A stretch of DNA of 5,204 nucleotides, taken from the NCBI GenBank assembly GCA_017560305.1, contig JAFYOF010000054.1:1-5204 (forward strand), in the 5' to 3' direction. The translations under genes were made by a program, and so were the position numbers. The notes below the pieces were generated by a model that had not been told where the DNA came from, did no database searches, and worked only from the letters and a program-made list of their open reading frames with translations. The stretch is from Alistipes sp. (GTDB lineage: Bacteria; Bacteroidota; Bacteroidia; Bacteroidales; Rikenellaceae). Of the stretch, positions 1-5,204 are shown piece after piece (position 1 is the first letter of the stretch; the number at the start of each line of letters is the position of its first letter).

Positions 1-51
1 TACGCCCAGCGAGAGAATCGCTGCGGCGAAGACAAAAATTTTCCTTTTCAC
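1..51 (-). CDS. N-terminal fragment of an exported protein under TPP riboswitch control
   Basis: Only the first 17 codons lie in the window, and the gene continues beyond position 1. Read from GTG at 51-49, the product begins MKRKIFVFAAAILSLGV: three basic residues in the first four positions followed by a hydrophobic run, which is the start of a Sec signal peptide. The start is fixed by an in-frame TAA upstream (70-68 on the minus strand), with no other start codon between it and the GTG. The leader has no Shine-Dalgarno box and is A-rich, as is usual in Bacteroidota. The TPP riboswitch in the leader indicates a role in thiamine uptake or metabolism. In Bacteroidota, TPP-controlled genes with export signals are often TonB-dependent outer-membrane thiamine receptors, so that is my best inference. 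A periplasmic thiamine-binding protein is the main alternative. The visible residues cannot decide between them. Confidence 0.7.
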   Translation of the reverse strand, partial: MKRKIFVFAAAILSLGV

Positions 52-91
52 GCTTTTTAGTTTTTTAAGTTAAAAATAGAGAAAAGGGGTG
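43..91 (-). promoter_or_regulatory. Putative expression platform of the TPP riboswitch
   Basis: On the minus strand, CACCCCTT (91-84), just after the aptamer, is an exact complement of AAGGGGTG (179-172), which supplies the 5' strand of aptamer helix P2. The overlapping CCTTTTC (87-81) is an exact complement of GAAAAGG (49-43), the bases from the last G of the GTG start codon through codon 3. The two pairings share 84-87 and cannot form together. A reasonable reading is that without TPP the first pairing breaks P2 and leaves the start exposed, whereas TPP-stabilised P2 frees CCTTTTC to cover the start. The complementarities are seen directly; the switching mechanism is inferred. The start-codon helix is only 7 bp with four A-U pairs, so it is weak. 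Confidence 0.5.
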
Positions 92-93
92 TA

Positions 94-187
94 AATGTCG
101 ATTACGCTTCTCCCGGTCTCGGCATTACCCGTATCCGGTACAATGGGTATAATCTCAGCCTGATAGTAAGGCACCCCTTATGACATT
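94..187 (-). promoter_or_regulatory. TPP (thiamine pyrophosphate) riboswitch aptamer
   Basis: Read on the minus strand, the segment has the THI-element core in the right order: GGGGTGCC (177-170), GGCTGAGA (160-153), ACCC (148-145), ACCGGAT (139-133), GGGTAATGCC (130-121) and GGGAGAAGCG (113-104). The closing helix P1 is AATGTC (187-182) with GACATT (99-94). P2 is GGGT with ACCC, P3 is capped by GCC/GGC, P5 is CGG/CCG around the GTAATG loop, and P4 is ACCGG with CCGGG. CTGAGA and the TAATGCC segment are the known pyrimidine-recognition and pyrophosphate-side signatures of this class. The aptamer ends 42 nt before the GTG start at 51, leaving room for an expression platform. TPP binding is expected to lower expression of the downstream gene when thiamine is plentiful. 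Confidence 0.93.
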
Positions 188-193
188 GTTATT

Positions 194-225
194 AAACAAA
201 AAAGACTCTAACTTTCGTTAGAGCC
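194..225 (-). terminator. Factor-independent terminator of tRNA-Asp
   Basis: On the minus strand a 7-bp stem CTCTAAC/GTTAGAG (223-217 with 212-206) is closed by a GAAA tetraloop and followed by TC and a T-rich tract (203-194). It begins about 7 nt past the 3' end of the tRNA. The plus-strand reading has no U-tract, so the terminator faces away from the tRNA, on the minus strand. Confidence 0.85.
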
Positions 226-231
226 TTCTTG

Positions 232-305
232 CGGTGCGTAGGGGACTCGAACCCCTGACCCCGTGCGTGACAGGCACGTATTCTAACCAGCTGAACTAAC
301 GCACC
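232..305 (-). tRNA. tRNA-Asp (anticodon GUC)
   Basis: The minus strand folds as a 74-nt tRNA. The acceptor stem is GGTGCGT (305-299) with ACGCACC (239-233), and the discriminator base is G (232), as is normal for tRNA-Asp. The D arm has TTCAGCTGGTTAGAA. The anticodon stem is CGTGC/GCACG around loop CTGTCAC, with GTC read at 271-269. The T arm is AGGGG TTCGAGT CCCCT. The sequence after the discriminator is CAA, so the CCA end is not encoded and must be added by nucleotidyltransferase. It delivers aspartate to GAC and GAU codons. It is a single gene with its own promoter upstream and terminator downstream. Confidence 0.97.
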
Positions 306-324
306 TCATTGCTGATTGCGAGTG

Positions 325-354
325 CAAAGATAGTACAAAAATATTAAACTGCAA
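325..354 (-). promoter_or_regulatory. Bacteroidota-type promoter of tRNA-Asp
   Basis: On the minus strand TTG (354-352), 19 nt, then TATCTTTG (332-325) matches the Bacteroidota housekeeping promoter (TTTG at -33, TAnnTTTG at -7). Transcription would begin near 318, about a dozen nt before the mature tRNA 5' end at 305, giving a short 5' leader for RNase P. A second -7-like box, TATTTTTG (343-336), lies 11 nt upstream but lacks a matching -33 element. Confidence 0.75.
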
Positions 355-372
355 CTTTTTTATCGAAAAAAA

Positions 373-906
373 TTACTTTTCAAAGATAGAAAATTGCACA
401 CTACCATAACTGCGAGTCTGCTTGTAGTGGGGATATTGGCTGACATTGAGCGATTTAGAGTGCTCGAAGATGAAAATTCCACCATCCTTCAAAAGATCAT
501 TTTCCCACACCGCATCAATCACTTTTTCACTACCCTCGAGGTCATAAGGCGCATCCGAGAAGATTACATCATACTTCTTGGTGCAACTTTTCAGGTATAA
601 AAATACATTTGCCTTCACAGGGTGGAGGTTTGAAAAGCCGAATTGCTGGGCTGTTTGGCGGATGAAATTGTAATGCACGGCATTGATTTCAACCGATGTC
701 ACCGATGCTGCGCCGCGCGATGCGAACTCATAACTGATAGAGCCCGTGCCTGCAAAGAGGTCGAGCACCTCGATATCCTCGAAGTCAATCATATTGCCCA
801 GCACATTGAAAAGGTTCTCCTTTGCGAAGTCGGTAGTGGGGCGAGCGCGAAGGTTTTTGGGTGGGTTGATCATACGGCCACCACATCTGCCACTGATAAT
901 TCTCAT
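373..906 (-). CDS. rsmD: 16S rRNA (guanine-N2)-methyltransferase RsmD
   Basis: The product is a 177-residue SAM-dependent methyltransferase expected to methylate N2 of the guanine equivalent to G966 in 16S rRNA (E. coli numbering), in the small subunit near the P site. The N-terminus MRIISGRCGGR and the RPTTDFAKENLFN segment (22-34) are typical of the family. SAM-binding motif I is VLDLFAGTGSI (47-57), and the acidic residue ending the next strand is E73 in SVEIN. The catalytic motif IV position reads SDAPYD (117-122), where most relatives have DPPY or DPPF, so its first proline is alanine here. FEHSK (148-152) follows. Length is normal (about 180-200 in the family) and the frame is intact. 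ATG 906-904 is chosen because the product then starts at the conserved MRIISG. The leader is GATAGCAAAA with no Shine-Dalgarno box. A terminator separates it from the upstream gene on the same strand, so it probably has its own promoter, which I cannot identify. No strong terminator follows the stop. Confidence 0.93.
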   Translation of the reverse strand: MRIISGRCGGRMINPPKNLRARPTTDFAKENLFNVLGNMIDFEDIEVLDLFAGTGSISYEFASRGAASVTSVEINAVHYNFIRQTAQQFGFSNLHPVKANVFLYLKSCTKKYDVIFSDAPYDLEGSEKVIDAVWENDLLKDGGIFIFEHSKSLNVSQYPHYKQTRSYGSVQFSIFEK

Positions 907-934
907 TTTTGCTATCTTCTTATATAAATATAAG

Positions 935-968
935 GTATAAAAATGTCCGCCCCTCTTCAGAGGCGGAC
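935..968 (-). terminator. Factor-independent terminator after the 210-residue membrane protein gene
   Basis: On the minus strand GTCCGCC (968-962) pairs with GGCGGAC (951-945). The stem is extended by three inner pairs (U-G wobble, C-G, U-A) around a GAAG loop, and ATTTTTAT follows (944-937). The wobble pair and the U-tract both favour the minus-strand reading. The terminator lies 34 nt past the stop at 1003 and ends about 30 nt before the rsmD start, so the two genes are probably separate transcription units. Confidence 0.85.
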
Positions 969-1002
969 TTTAATTGTGGGACAACACCCATCTTGGCGTT
1001 GA

Positions 1003-1635
1003 TTAGTCCTCCCAGTTACCTGCCTCGTTGTTGCTACCCTCCATAGAGCCGAACTTCAAACCAGCATACTGACCAAAGTTGTTCACCTTGTCGTCGATGA
1101 GGTTGATTACATTCTGACGGAACTCTACAGTGTCGAGGTAAGTCTTGTAAGGTGCACGGCACTCGATTACAGGAACCTTAACATTACCCTTATCAACAGC
1201 ACCAGCCTCGAGGATGAACTCCTTGTTGTTAGTGTGAGGAATGTAACGCAAATTCTGAATCTGCTCCTTTGTAAGCTTGCGTGGGTTGAAGATAGTGTCG
1301 ATAACAGCGAGGTTGTACTTCTCGATGTTCTGCTTCTTCTGCTTCTTCAACTGTGCCATAGCAACAGAGTCGTCCTCGTCAACGAGCTTGCGCTCCATCT
1401 CCAATGAGTCAGTGAGGATGAAGTTGATGAGTGAATCGAAGTCACCAGTAAAGTACTGATACTTGCTCTTGAAAGCACGCTCTGCAGAGCGGATGTCCTT
1501 CAACTTAACGATTACCTCAGCATTTCGCTCCTTCAACTGCTGCTCGAACTTCAGCGGTGTGTGGATCAGGTCAGCAACAACATAAATCAGTGCTACGATT
1601 ACCAATCCAAGAATAATTTGTATTCCCTTTTTCAT
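1003..1635 (-). CDS. Conserved single-pass membrane-anchored protein of unknown function
   Basis: I recognise this 210-residue product as the kind of orphan protein found in Bacteroidota, but I cannot assign a function. The N-terminus MKKG followed by a hydrophobic stretch (residues 4-24, IQIILGLVIVALIYVVADL) is a membrane anchor or uncleaved signal, with no lipobox cysteine. Residues 28-64 form a charged, probably helical segment, KFEQQLKERNAEV then LKDIRSAERAFKSKYQYFTGDFDSL. This resembles the helix-then-Y-x(n)-G pattern at the start of pseudopilin heads, but no prepilin peptidase site (G followed by F-T-x-x-E) is present. A lysine- and glutamine-rich helix (95-107, LKKQKKQNIEKYN) follows, and the tail is polar (GSMEGSNNEAGNWED). 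Most of the chain would sit in the periplasm or at the cell surface if the N-in/C-out rule holds. Codons are strongly biased to AAC, TTC, TAC, ATC, AAG and GAC, suggesting high expression. ATG 1635-1633 is the only sensible start. A terminator follows the gene. Confidence 0.85.
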   Translation of the reverse strand: MKKGIQIILGLVIVALIYVVADLIHTPLKFEQQLKERNAEVIVKLKDIRSAERAFKSKYQYFTGDFDSLINFILTDSLEMERKLVDEDDSVAMAQLKKQKKQNIEKYNLAVIDTIFNPRKLTKEQIQNLRYIPHTNNKEFILEAGAVDKGNVKVPVIECRAPYKTYLDTVEFRQNVINLIDDKVNNFGQYAGLKFGSMEGSNNEAGNWED

Positions 1636-1652
1636 TTTTATTAAATTGTTAT

Positions 1653-1660
1653 TAAGTTTG
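1653..1660 (+). promoter_or_regulatory. Possible -7 promoter element of the RecD-like helicase gene
   Basis: TAAGTTTG matches TAnnTTTG exactly and lies 31 nt before the ATG at 1692. The -33 region, 19-20 nt upstream, is only T-rich (TTTTTC around 1628-1633), so the match is partial. The element sits in the 56-nt divergent spacer 1636-1691, which must also serve the minus-strand gene starting at 1635. For that gene only the imperfect AACCTTTG (1677-1670, minus) is visible. Confidence 0.4.
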
Positions 1661-1691
1661 TATCAAAATCAAAGGTTAAAACACTATAAAA

Positions 1692-3107
1692 ATGCTTAAC
1701 ACCCATATTGCACGCCAAATTTACGCAAAAATATCATTTGAAGCAACAGAAAGTCAGAAAAAAGTTGTAGAAAAGTTGTCGGATTACCTCTCATCGCCCG
1801 ATTATTCTCGAATTTTCGTCTTAAACGGCTATGCTGGTACGGGAAAGACCACTTTAATCTCGGCTCTGGTGGAGGTGCTGGATGATGTTGCCATCAAGTC
1901 CATACTGCTCGCTCCGACGGGTCGCGCGGCGAAGGTGTTGTCGCATTATTCGGGTAAAAAGGCACTCACCATCCACAAGCGAATCTACCGCCAGCGAACC
2001 AATGCCTCGTATGAGTCGAAGTTTTCGCTGGACTTTAATAAGGAGAAGGATGCGGTGTTTATCATCGACGAGGCTTCAATGTTGTCGGATACCACAGGTG
2101 AGGGGCAGATATTCGGTAGCGGCTCGTTGCTGGAGGATTTGATTAAGTATGTGCGTAGTGGTGAGCGATGTCGTTTGATTTTGGTTGGTGACAATGCGCA
2201 GTTGCCTCCCGTGGGTGCAGATTTCAGCCCTGCGCTCGATGAGGATGTGATGCGTCAGTATGGTGATGTGGAGTATGCGTCGATGGATGATGTGGTGCGC
2301 CAGAGTGCCGAGTCGGGTATTCTGTTCAATGCTACGATGGTGCGTTGTATGCTTGAGAATGGCATCTATGAGATACCTCAGTTTGAAATGAATTTCCCTG
2401 ATATTGAGTCGATTAGTGGTGGTGAGATTATGGAGAAACTGGATGAGTGTTATTGCCGATATGGTCGTGACGAAACCATCGTTATCACCCGCTCAAATCG
2501 CCGTGCGAATCGCTACAATGAAGGTATTCGTCGCTATAATCTTTCGGCTGAGGAGGCTATCGAAAGCGGGGATATGTTGATGGTGGTGAAGAATAACTAC
2601 CACTACACCGAGCGCATAGAGGGTTGTCCCGTGAGCTTTATCGCCAACGGAGACATTGCCCGCCTGAAAAAGATTCGCCGTTTCGAGGAGTTGTATGGGT
2701 TTAATTTTGCCGAGGCGGTGCTGGAGTTTGCCGACTATGGTGATATGGAGTTGGAGTGCAAAATCCTGCTTGACACCATCTCATCGGAGTCGCCTTCGCT
2801 GACGCGTGAGCAGAGTCAGCAACTATTCTTTGAGGTGGAGAAGGATTACCTCGACATCAAGAGTAAAATCAAGCGTTTCAAGGAGATACGCGAAAATCCG
2901 CACTTCAACGCGATGCAGGTAAAGTTTGCCTATGCGGTCACTTGCCACAAGGCGCAGGGTGGTCAGTGGAAGGCGGTTTTTGTCGATAGGTGTCTCTTTG
3001 GCGACGAGCCGATGTCGCGTGATATGTTGCGCTGGCTCTATACGGCCCTCACGCGAGCGACCGACAAACTCTATTTGGTGAATTTTGATGAGCGATTCTT
3101 TGAATAA
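1692..3107 (+). CDS. RecD-like ATP-dependent DNA helicase (SF1B)
   Basis: The 471-residue product is a superfamily 1 helicase of the RecD/RecD2/Dda type, expected to unwind DNA 5' to 3' in the cytoplasm during repair or recombination. Motifs occur in order: Walker A GYAGTGKTT (46-54), motif Ia LLAPTGRAAKVL (72-83), Walker B IIDEASM (124-130), motif III GDNAQLPPVG (166-175), a VVRQ segment (201-204) at the motif IV position, IANGD (317-321), motif V YAVTCHKAQGGQW (414-426), and motif VI YTALTRAT (450-457) with the arginine finger. All catalytic residues seem intact. It lacks the long N-terminal helix-hairpin-helix region of RecD2 (usually over 700 residues in total) and shows no nuclease motif, so it is essentially a motor core. 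An acidic, helical insert (about 330-400) separates the IANGD segment from motif V. No RecB or RecC neighbour is present here, so it probably acts alone. ATG 1692 is preceded by ACTATAAAA without a Shine-Dalgarno box. mutS follows 41 nt after the stop on the same strand. Confidence 0.9.
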   Translation: MLNTHIARQIYAKISFEATESQKKVVEKLSDYLSSPDYSRIFVLNGYAGTGKTTLISALVEVLDDVAIKSILLAPTGRAAKVLSHYSGKKALTIHKRIYRQRTNASYESKFSLDFNKEKDAVFIIDEASMLSDTTGEGQIFGSGSLLEDLIKYVRSGERCRLILVGDNAQLPPVGADFSPALDEDVMRQYGDVEYASMDDVVRQSAESGILFNATMVRCMLENGIYEIPQFEMNFPDIESISGGEIMEKLDECYCRYGRDETIVITRSNRRANRYNEGIRRYNLSAEEAIESGDMLMVVKNNYHYTERIEGCPVSFIANGDIARLKKIRRFEELYGFNFAEAVLEFADYGDMELECKILLDTISSESPSLTREQSQQLFFEVEKDYLDIKSKIKRFKEIRENPHFNAMQVKFAYAVTCHKAQGGQWKAVFVDRCLFGDEPMSRDMLRWLYTALTRATDKLYLVNFDERFFE

Positions 3108-3130
3108 TATATCAAAAAAAGTTATCTTTG
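3099..3130 (+). promoter_or_regulatory. Bacteroidota-type promoter of mutS
   Basis: TTTG (3099-3102), 20 nt, then TATCTTTG (3123-3130) fits the phylum consensus exactly in both boxes. The -33 box lies within the final Phe-Glu codons of the helicase gene, and the spacer contains its stop codon. Transcription would start near 3137, giving a 5' leader of only about a dozen nt before the mutS ATG at 3149. The -7 octamer is identical to that of the tRNA-Asp promoter. Confidence 0.75.
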
Positions 3131-3148
3131 TCATCTAATTCAGAAGCG

Positions 3149-5204
3149 ATGGCAATAGAGAAAAAATATGTGGAGACACCCTTGATGAAGCAGTATTATC
3201 AAATCAAGGCTGTGCATCCTGATGCAATCCTGCTCTTTCGAGTGGGTGACTTTTACGAGACCTTTGGCGAGGACGCAATCAAGGCGAGTTCGATTTTGGG
3301 TATCACGCTCACAAAGCGCGCCAACGGCTCTGCGTCGAGTGTCGAGCTGGCGGGATTTCCACATCACGCCGTGGATGCCTATCTGCCCAAGCTGGTGAGG
3401 GCGGGCGAGCGTGTAGCCATCTGCGAACAGTTGGAGGACCCCAAGTTGGTGAAGGGTCTGGTGAAGCGAGGAGTGATTGAGTTGGTTACCCCTGGCGTTG
3501 TCTTGGGCGATAACATTCTGCCCAACAAGGAGAACTCTTTCCTTGCTTCAGTCTACTTTGGAAAAAATCATACGGGTGTAGCATTTTTGGATATCTCTAC
3601 GGGCGAATTCTTTATGGCGCAGGGCGATGACCGCTATGTGGATAAACTCATCGCGAGCCTGCAACCCAAAGAGGTGCTCTATCAGCGCGGAATGGAGGAT
3701 CGTTTCGACTCTACATTCGGCGGCAAGCACTACACCTACCGCCTCGACGAGTGGATATTCTCATCCGATTTGAATTACGACAAACTCTGTAAGCAGTTCG
3801 GCACGCAGTCGCTCAAGGGCTTCGGCGTGGAGGGTATGACCGATGGTATTGCTGCAGCCGGAGCTATTCTCTACTATCTGGAATTCACCGAGCACCGCGA
3901 AATATCTCACATCGCATCCATCTCACGCATCGACCAGAGCGATTATGTCTGGATTGATAAGTTCTCAATCCGCAACCTTGAACTCTTCTCGTCATCTTCG
4001 GGCGAGGCGAAGACTGGTTTTGCCGATGTGATTGACCGCACGCTGACCTCGATGGGTGGTCGTCTGTTGAAGCGCTGGGTGGCGATGCCTCTTCTTGATG
4101 TGGAGCGCATACGCCGTCGTCAGGATATAGTGGAGGTGTTGGCTACGGATGCCGATTTTGCCGCTACGCTGCGTGAGCAGGTGGCGTCGATTGGTGACCT
4201 TGAGCGACTCTCGGCACGCATTGCAGCGGGCAGAATCCTGCCTCGTGAGTTGGTGCAGTTGAAGAATTCATTGACCGCCGTAGAGATGCTGAAGGCTCTG
4301 CTGGAGTCTACCGATAAGAGTTGCCTGCACGACATTGCCGCAGAGATTGACCCTGTAATATCTGTGCGAGACCGCCTTGCGAGGGAGATTTATCCCGACC
4401 CGGCGAACAATCAGATTCAGAAGGGTGGTGTGATTGCCGATGGCGTCTCGGCGGAGCTTGATGACCTGCGTCGCATCGCATTGCACGGCAAGGATGTGTT
4501 GCAGCAGATTCAGCAGCGCGAGAGCGAACTCACGGGTATCCCATCCCTCAAGATAAGTTACAACAATGTCTTCGGTTACTATATAGAGGTACGCAATACC
4601 CACAAGGATAAGGTGCCCGAGAATTGGATTCGCAAGCAGACCCTCACATCTGCCGAGCGATACATCACCGAGGAGTTGAAGGAGTACGAGGAGAAGATTC
4701 TCGGCGCACAGGATCGCATCCTGCAGATTGAGCAGGAGATTTATGCTCAAATCGTTGCCGACATTGCCAAGCACCTGCGTACAATCCTGCGTGATGGTGC
4801 TGTTGTGGCTCGTATAGACTGTCTGCAGTCGTTTGCCCGTATGGCGTGCGAGTGCCGTTATGTGAGACCAACGCTCGACGAGGGCAAGGTGATAGATATT
4901 CGCGCGGGTCGTCACCCAGTGATTGAGCGCTTGCTCGGGGTGGGTGAGGAGTATATCCCTAACGATGTGTTGCTCAACGACAGCGACCAGCAGATAATGA
5001 TGATTACTGGTCCTAATATGTCGGGTAAGTCGGCATTGCTTCGCCAGACTGCGCTCATCATCCTTATGGCGCAGATGGGCTCGTTTGTACCAGCCGAGAA
5101 GGCGCATATCGGTATCGTGGATAAGATTTTCACTCGTGTGGGTGCGTCGGACAATATCTCGCAGGGTGAATCTACCTTTATGGTCGAGATGCTGGAGTCG
5201 GCGA
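3149..5204 (+). CDS. mutS: DNA mismatch repair ATPase MutS (3' end beyond the window)
   Basis: The frame stays open for 685 codons to the window edge; full MutS proteins are about 850-880 residues, so roughly the last 180 residues are missing. MutS binds base mismatches and small loops, then recruits MutL in an ATP-dependent way. The mismatch-reading motif GDFYETF gives F35 (intercalating Phe) and E37. CEQLEDP (92-98) and LVTPGVV (112-118) end domain I. The connector domain begins near 135, with GVAFLDISTGEF (143-154). The core has NLELF (276-280) and TSMGGRLLKRW (300-310). The clamp region is marked by YNNVFGYYIEV (471-481) and RKQTLTSAERY (495-505). The ATPase domain has RHPVIE (588-593), Walker A GPNMSGKS (621-628) and SQGESTFMVEM (671-681). 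Walker B and the helix-turn-helix dimerisation part lie outside. ATG 3149 gives MAIEKKYVETPLMKQY, aligning with the usual TPMMxQY start. Its own promoter overlaps the end of the preceding helicase gene, and no terminator lies between them, so partial co-transcription is possible. Confidence 0.97.
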   Translation, partial: MAIEKKYVETPLMKQYYQIKAVHPDAILLFRVGDFYETFGEDAIKASSILGITLTKRANGSASSVELAGFPHHAVDAYLPKLVRAGERVAICEQLEDPKLVKGLVKRGVIELVTPGVVLGDNILPNKENSFLASVYFGKNHTGVAFLDISTGEFFMAQGDDRYVDKLIASLQPKEVLYQRGMEDRFDSTFGGKHYTYRLDEWIFSSDLNYDKLCKQFGTQSLKGFGVEGMTDGIAAAGAILYYLEFTEHREISHIASISRIDQSDYVWIDKFSIRNLELFSSSSGEAKTGFADVIDRTLTSMGGRLLKRWVAMPLLDVERIRRRQDIVEVLATDADFAATLREQVASIGDLERLSARIAAGRILPRELVQLKNSLTAVEMLKALLESTDKSCLHDIAAEIDPVISVRDRLAREIYPDPANNQIQKGGVIADGVSAELDDLRRIALHGKDVLQQIQQRESELTGIPSLKISYNNVFGYYIEVRNTHKDKVPENWIRKQTLTSAERYITEELKEYEEKILGAQDRILQIEQEIYAQIVADIAKHLRTILRDGAVVARIDCLQSFARMACECRYVRPTLDEGKVIDIRAGRHPVIERLLGVGEEYIPNDVLLNDSDQQIMMITGPNMSGKSALLRQTALIILMAQMGSFVPAEKAHIGIVDKIFTRVGASDNISQGESTFMVEMLESA

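Noticed and set aside
355..375. An A/T-only inverted repeat (AACTTTTTTATCG and complement) after rsmD as a possible terminator
   Set aside because: The stem is made almost wholly of A-T pairs around CGAT and would be unstable; it has no G/C-rich part or separate U-tract, so I do not call it a terminator.
925..932. Minus-strand TATATTTA as the -7 box of rsmD
   Set aside because: It differs from TAnnTTTG at the last base, no TTG lies 19-20 nt upstream, and the upstream part would fall in the terminator stem. The true rsmD promoter is not identified.
394..940. Plus-strand open frames opposite rsmD
   Set aside because: They are antisense to a clearly conserved methyltransferase and the translations show no domain or plausible start context.
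977..990. A small TGGG/CCCA hairpin after the stop of the membrane protein gene
   Set aside because: Only 4 bp with a 6-nt loop and no U-tract; the strong terminator at 935-968 explains 3' end formation.
1321..1352. Repetitive CTTCTTCTG-like triplets that look like a short tandem repeat
   Set aside because: They encode the lysine/glutamine-rich stretch LKKQKKQ of the membrane protein using preferred AAG and CAG codons; the repeat is a coding effect.
4268..5107. A long open frame on the minus strand opposite mutS, coding for about 279 residues
   Set aside because: It is fully antisense to the conserved MutS frame, its translation has no recognisable domain and is rich in His, Leu and Thr as expected of a shadow frame, and no promoter or leader supports it.
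1..5204. CRISPR array, insertion sequence, phage, toxin-antitoxin or defence island
   Set aside because: I found no spaced direct repeats, transposase or integrase motifs, terminal inverted repeats or tRNA-associated attachment duplication; gene content is housekeeping throughout.

Overview
The window looks like ordinary chromosomal DNA from a member of the Bacteroidota, probably order Bacteroidales. Three things point there. No gene has a Shine-Dalgarno box, only short A-rich leaders. Several upstream regions carry the Bacteroidota promoter pattern (TTG or TTTG, about 19-20 nt, then TAnnTTTG). The encoded proteins (a RecD-like helicase of about 470 residues, a MutS with a GPNMSGKSALLRQ P-loop, and a membrane-anchored orphan ending in NNEAGNWED) also fit that phylum. 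Genus cannot be fixed from the sequence alone.

Layout, left to right. Positions 1-51 hold the first 17 codons (GTG start, minus strand) of an exported protein. Its leader contains a TPP riboswitch (94-187), so it is probably a thiamine-related gene, perhaps an outer-membrane thiamine receptor. Immediately upstream on the same strand are a factor-independent terminator (194-225) and tRNA-Asp(GUC) (232-305) with a clear promoter (325-354). Next, still on the minus strand, come rsmD (373-906), encoding a 16S rRNA guanine-N2 methyltransferase, then a terminator (935-968), then a 210-residue single-pass membrane protein of unknown function (1003-1635) with codon use typical of a highly expressed gene.

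A 56-nt divergent spacer (1636-1691) separates these from the plus-strand genes. The first is a compact RecD-like SF1 helicase (1692-3107). After 41 nt comes mutS (3149 to the window edge, 685 codons seen), with its own promoter that overlaps the helicase stop codon.

The genes form no obvious single pathway. The plus-strand pair both act in DNA maintenance (helicase and mismatch repair), and the minus-strand part serves translation (tRNA, rRNA modification) and thiamine supply. I see no mobile element, CRISPR array, toxin-antitoxin pair or defence cassette, and no convincing undescribed system. The most informative non-coding structure is the riboswitch, whose leader contains two mutually exclusive pairings that could explain translational repression by TPP.
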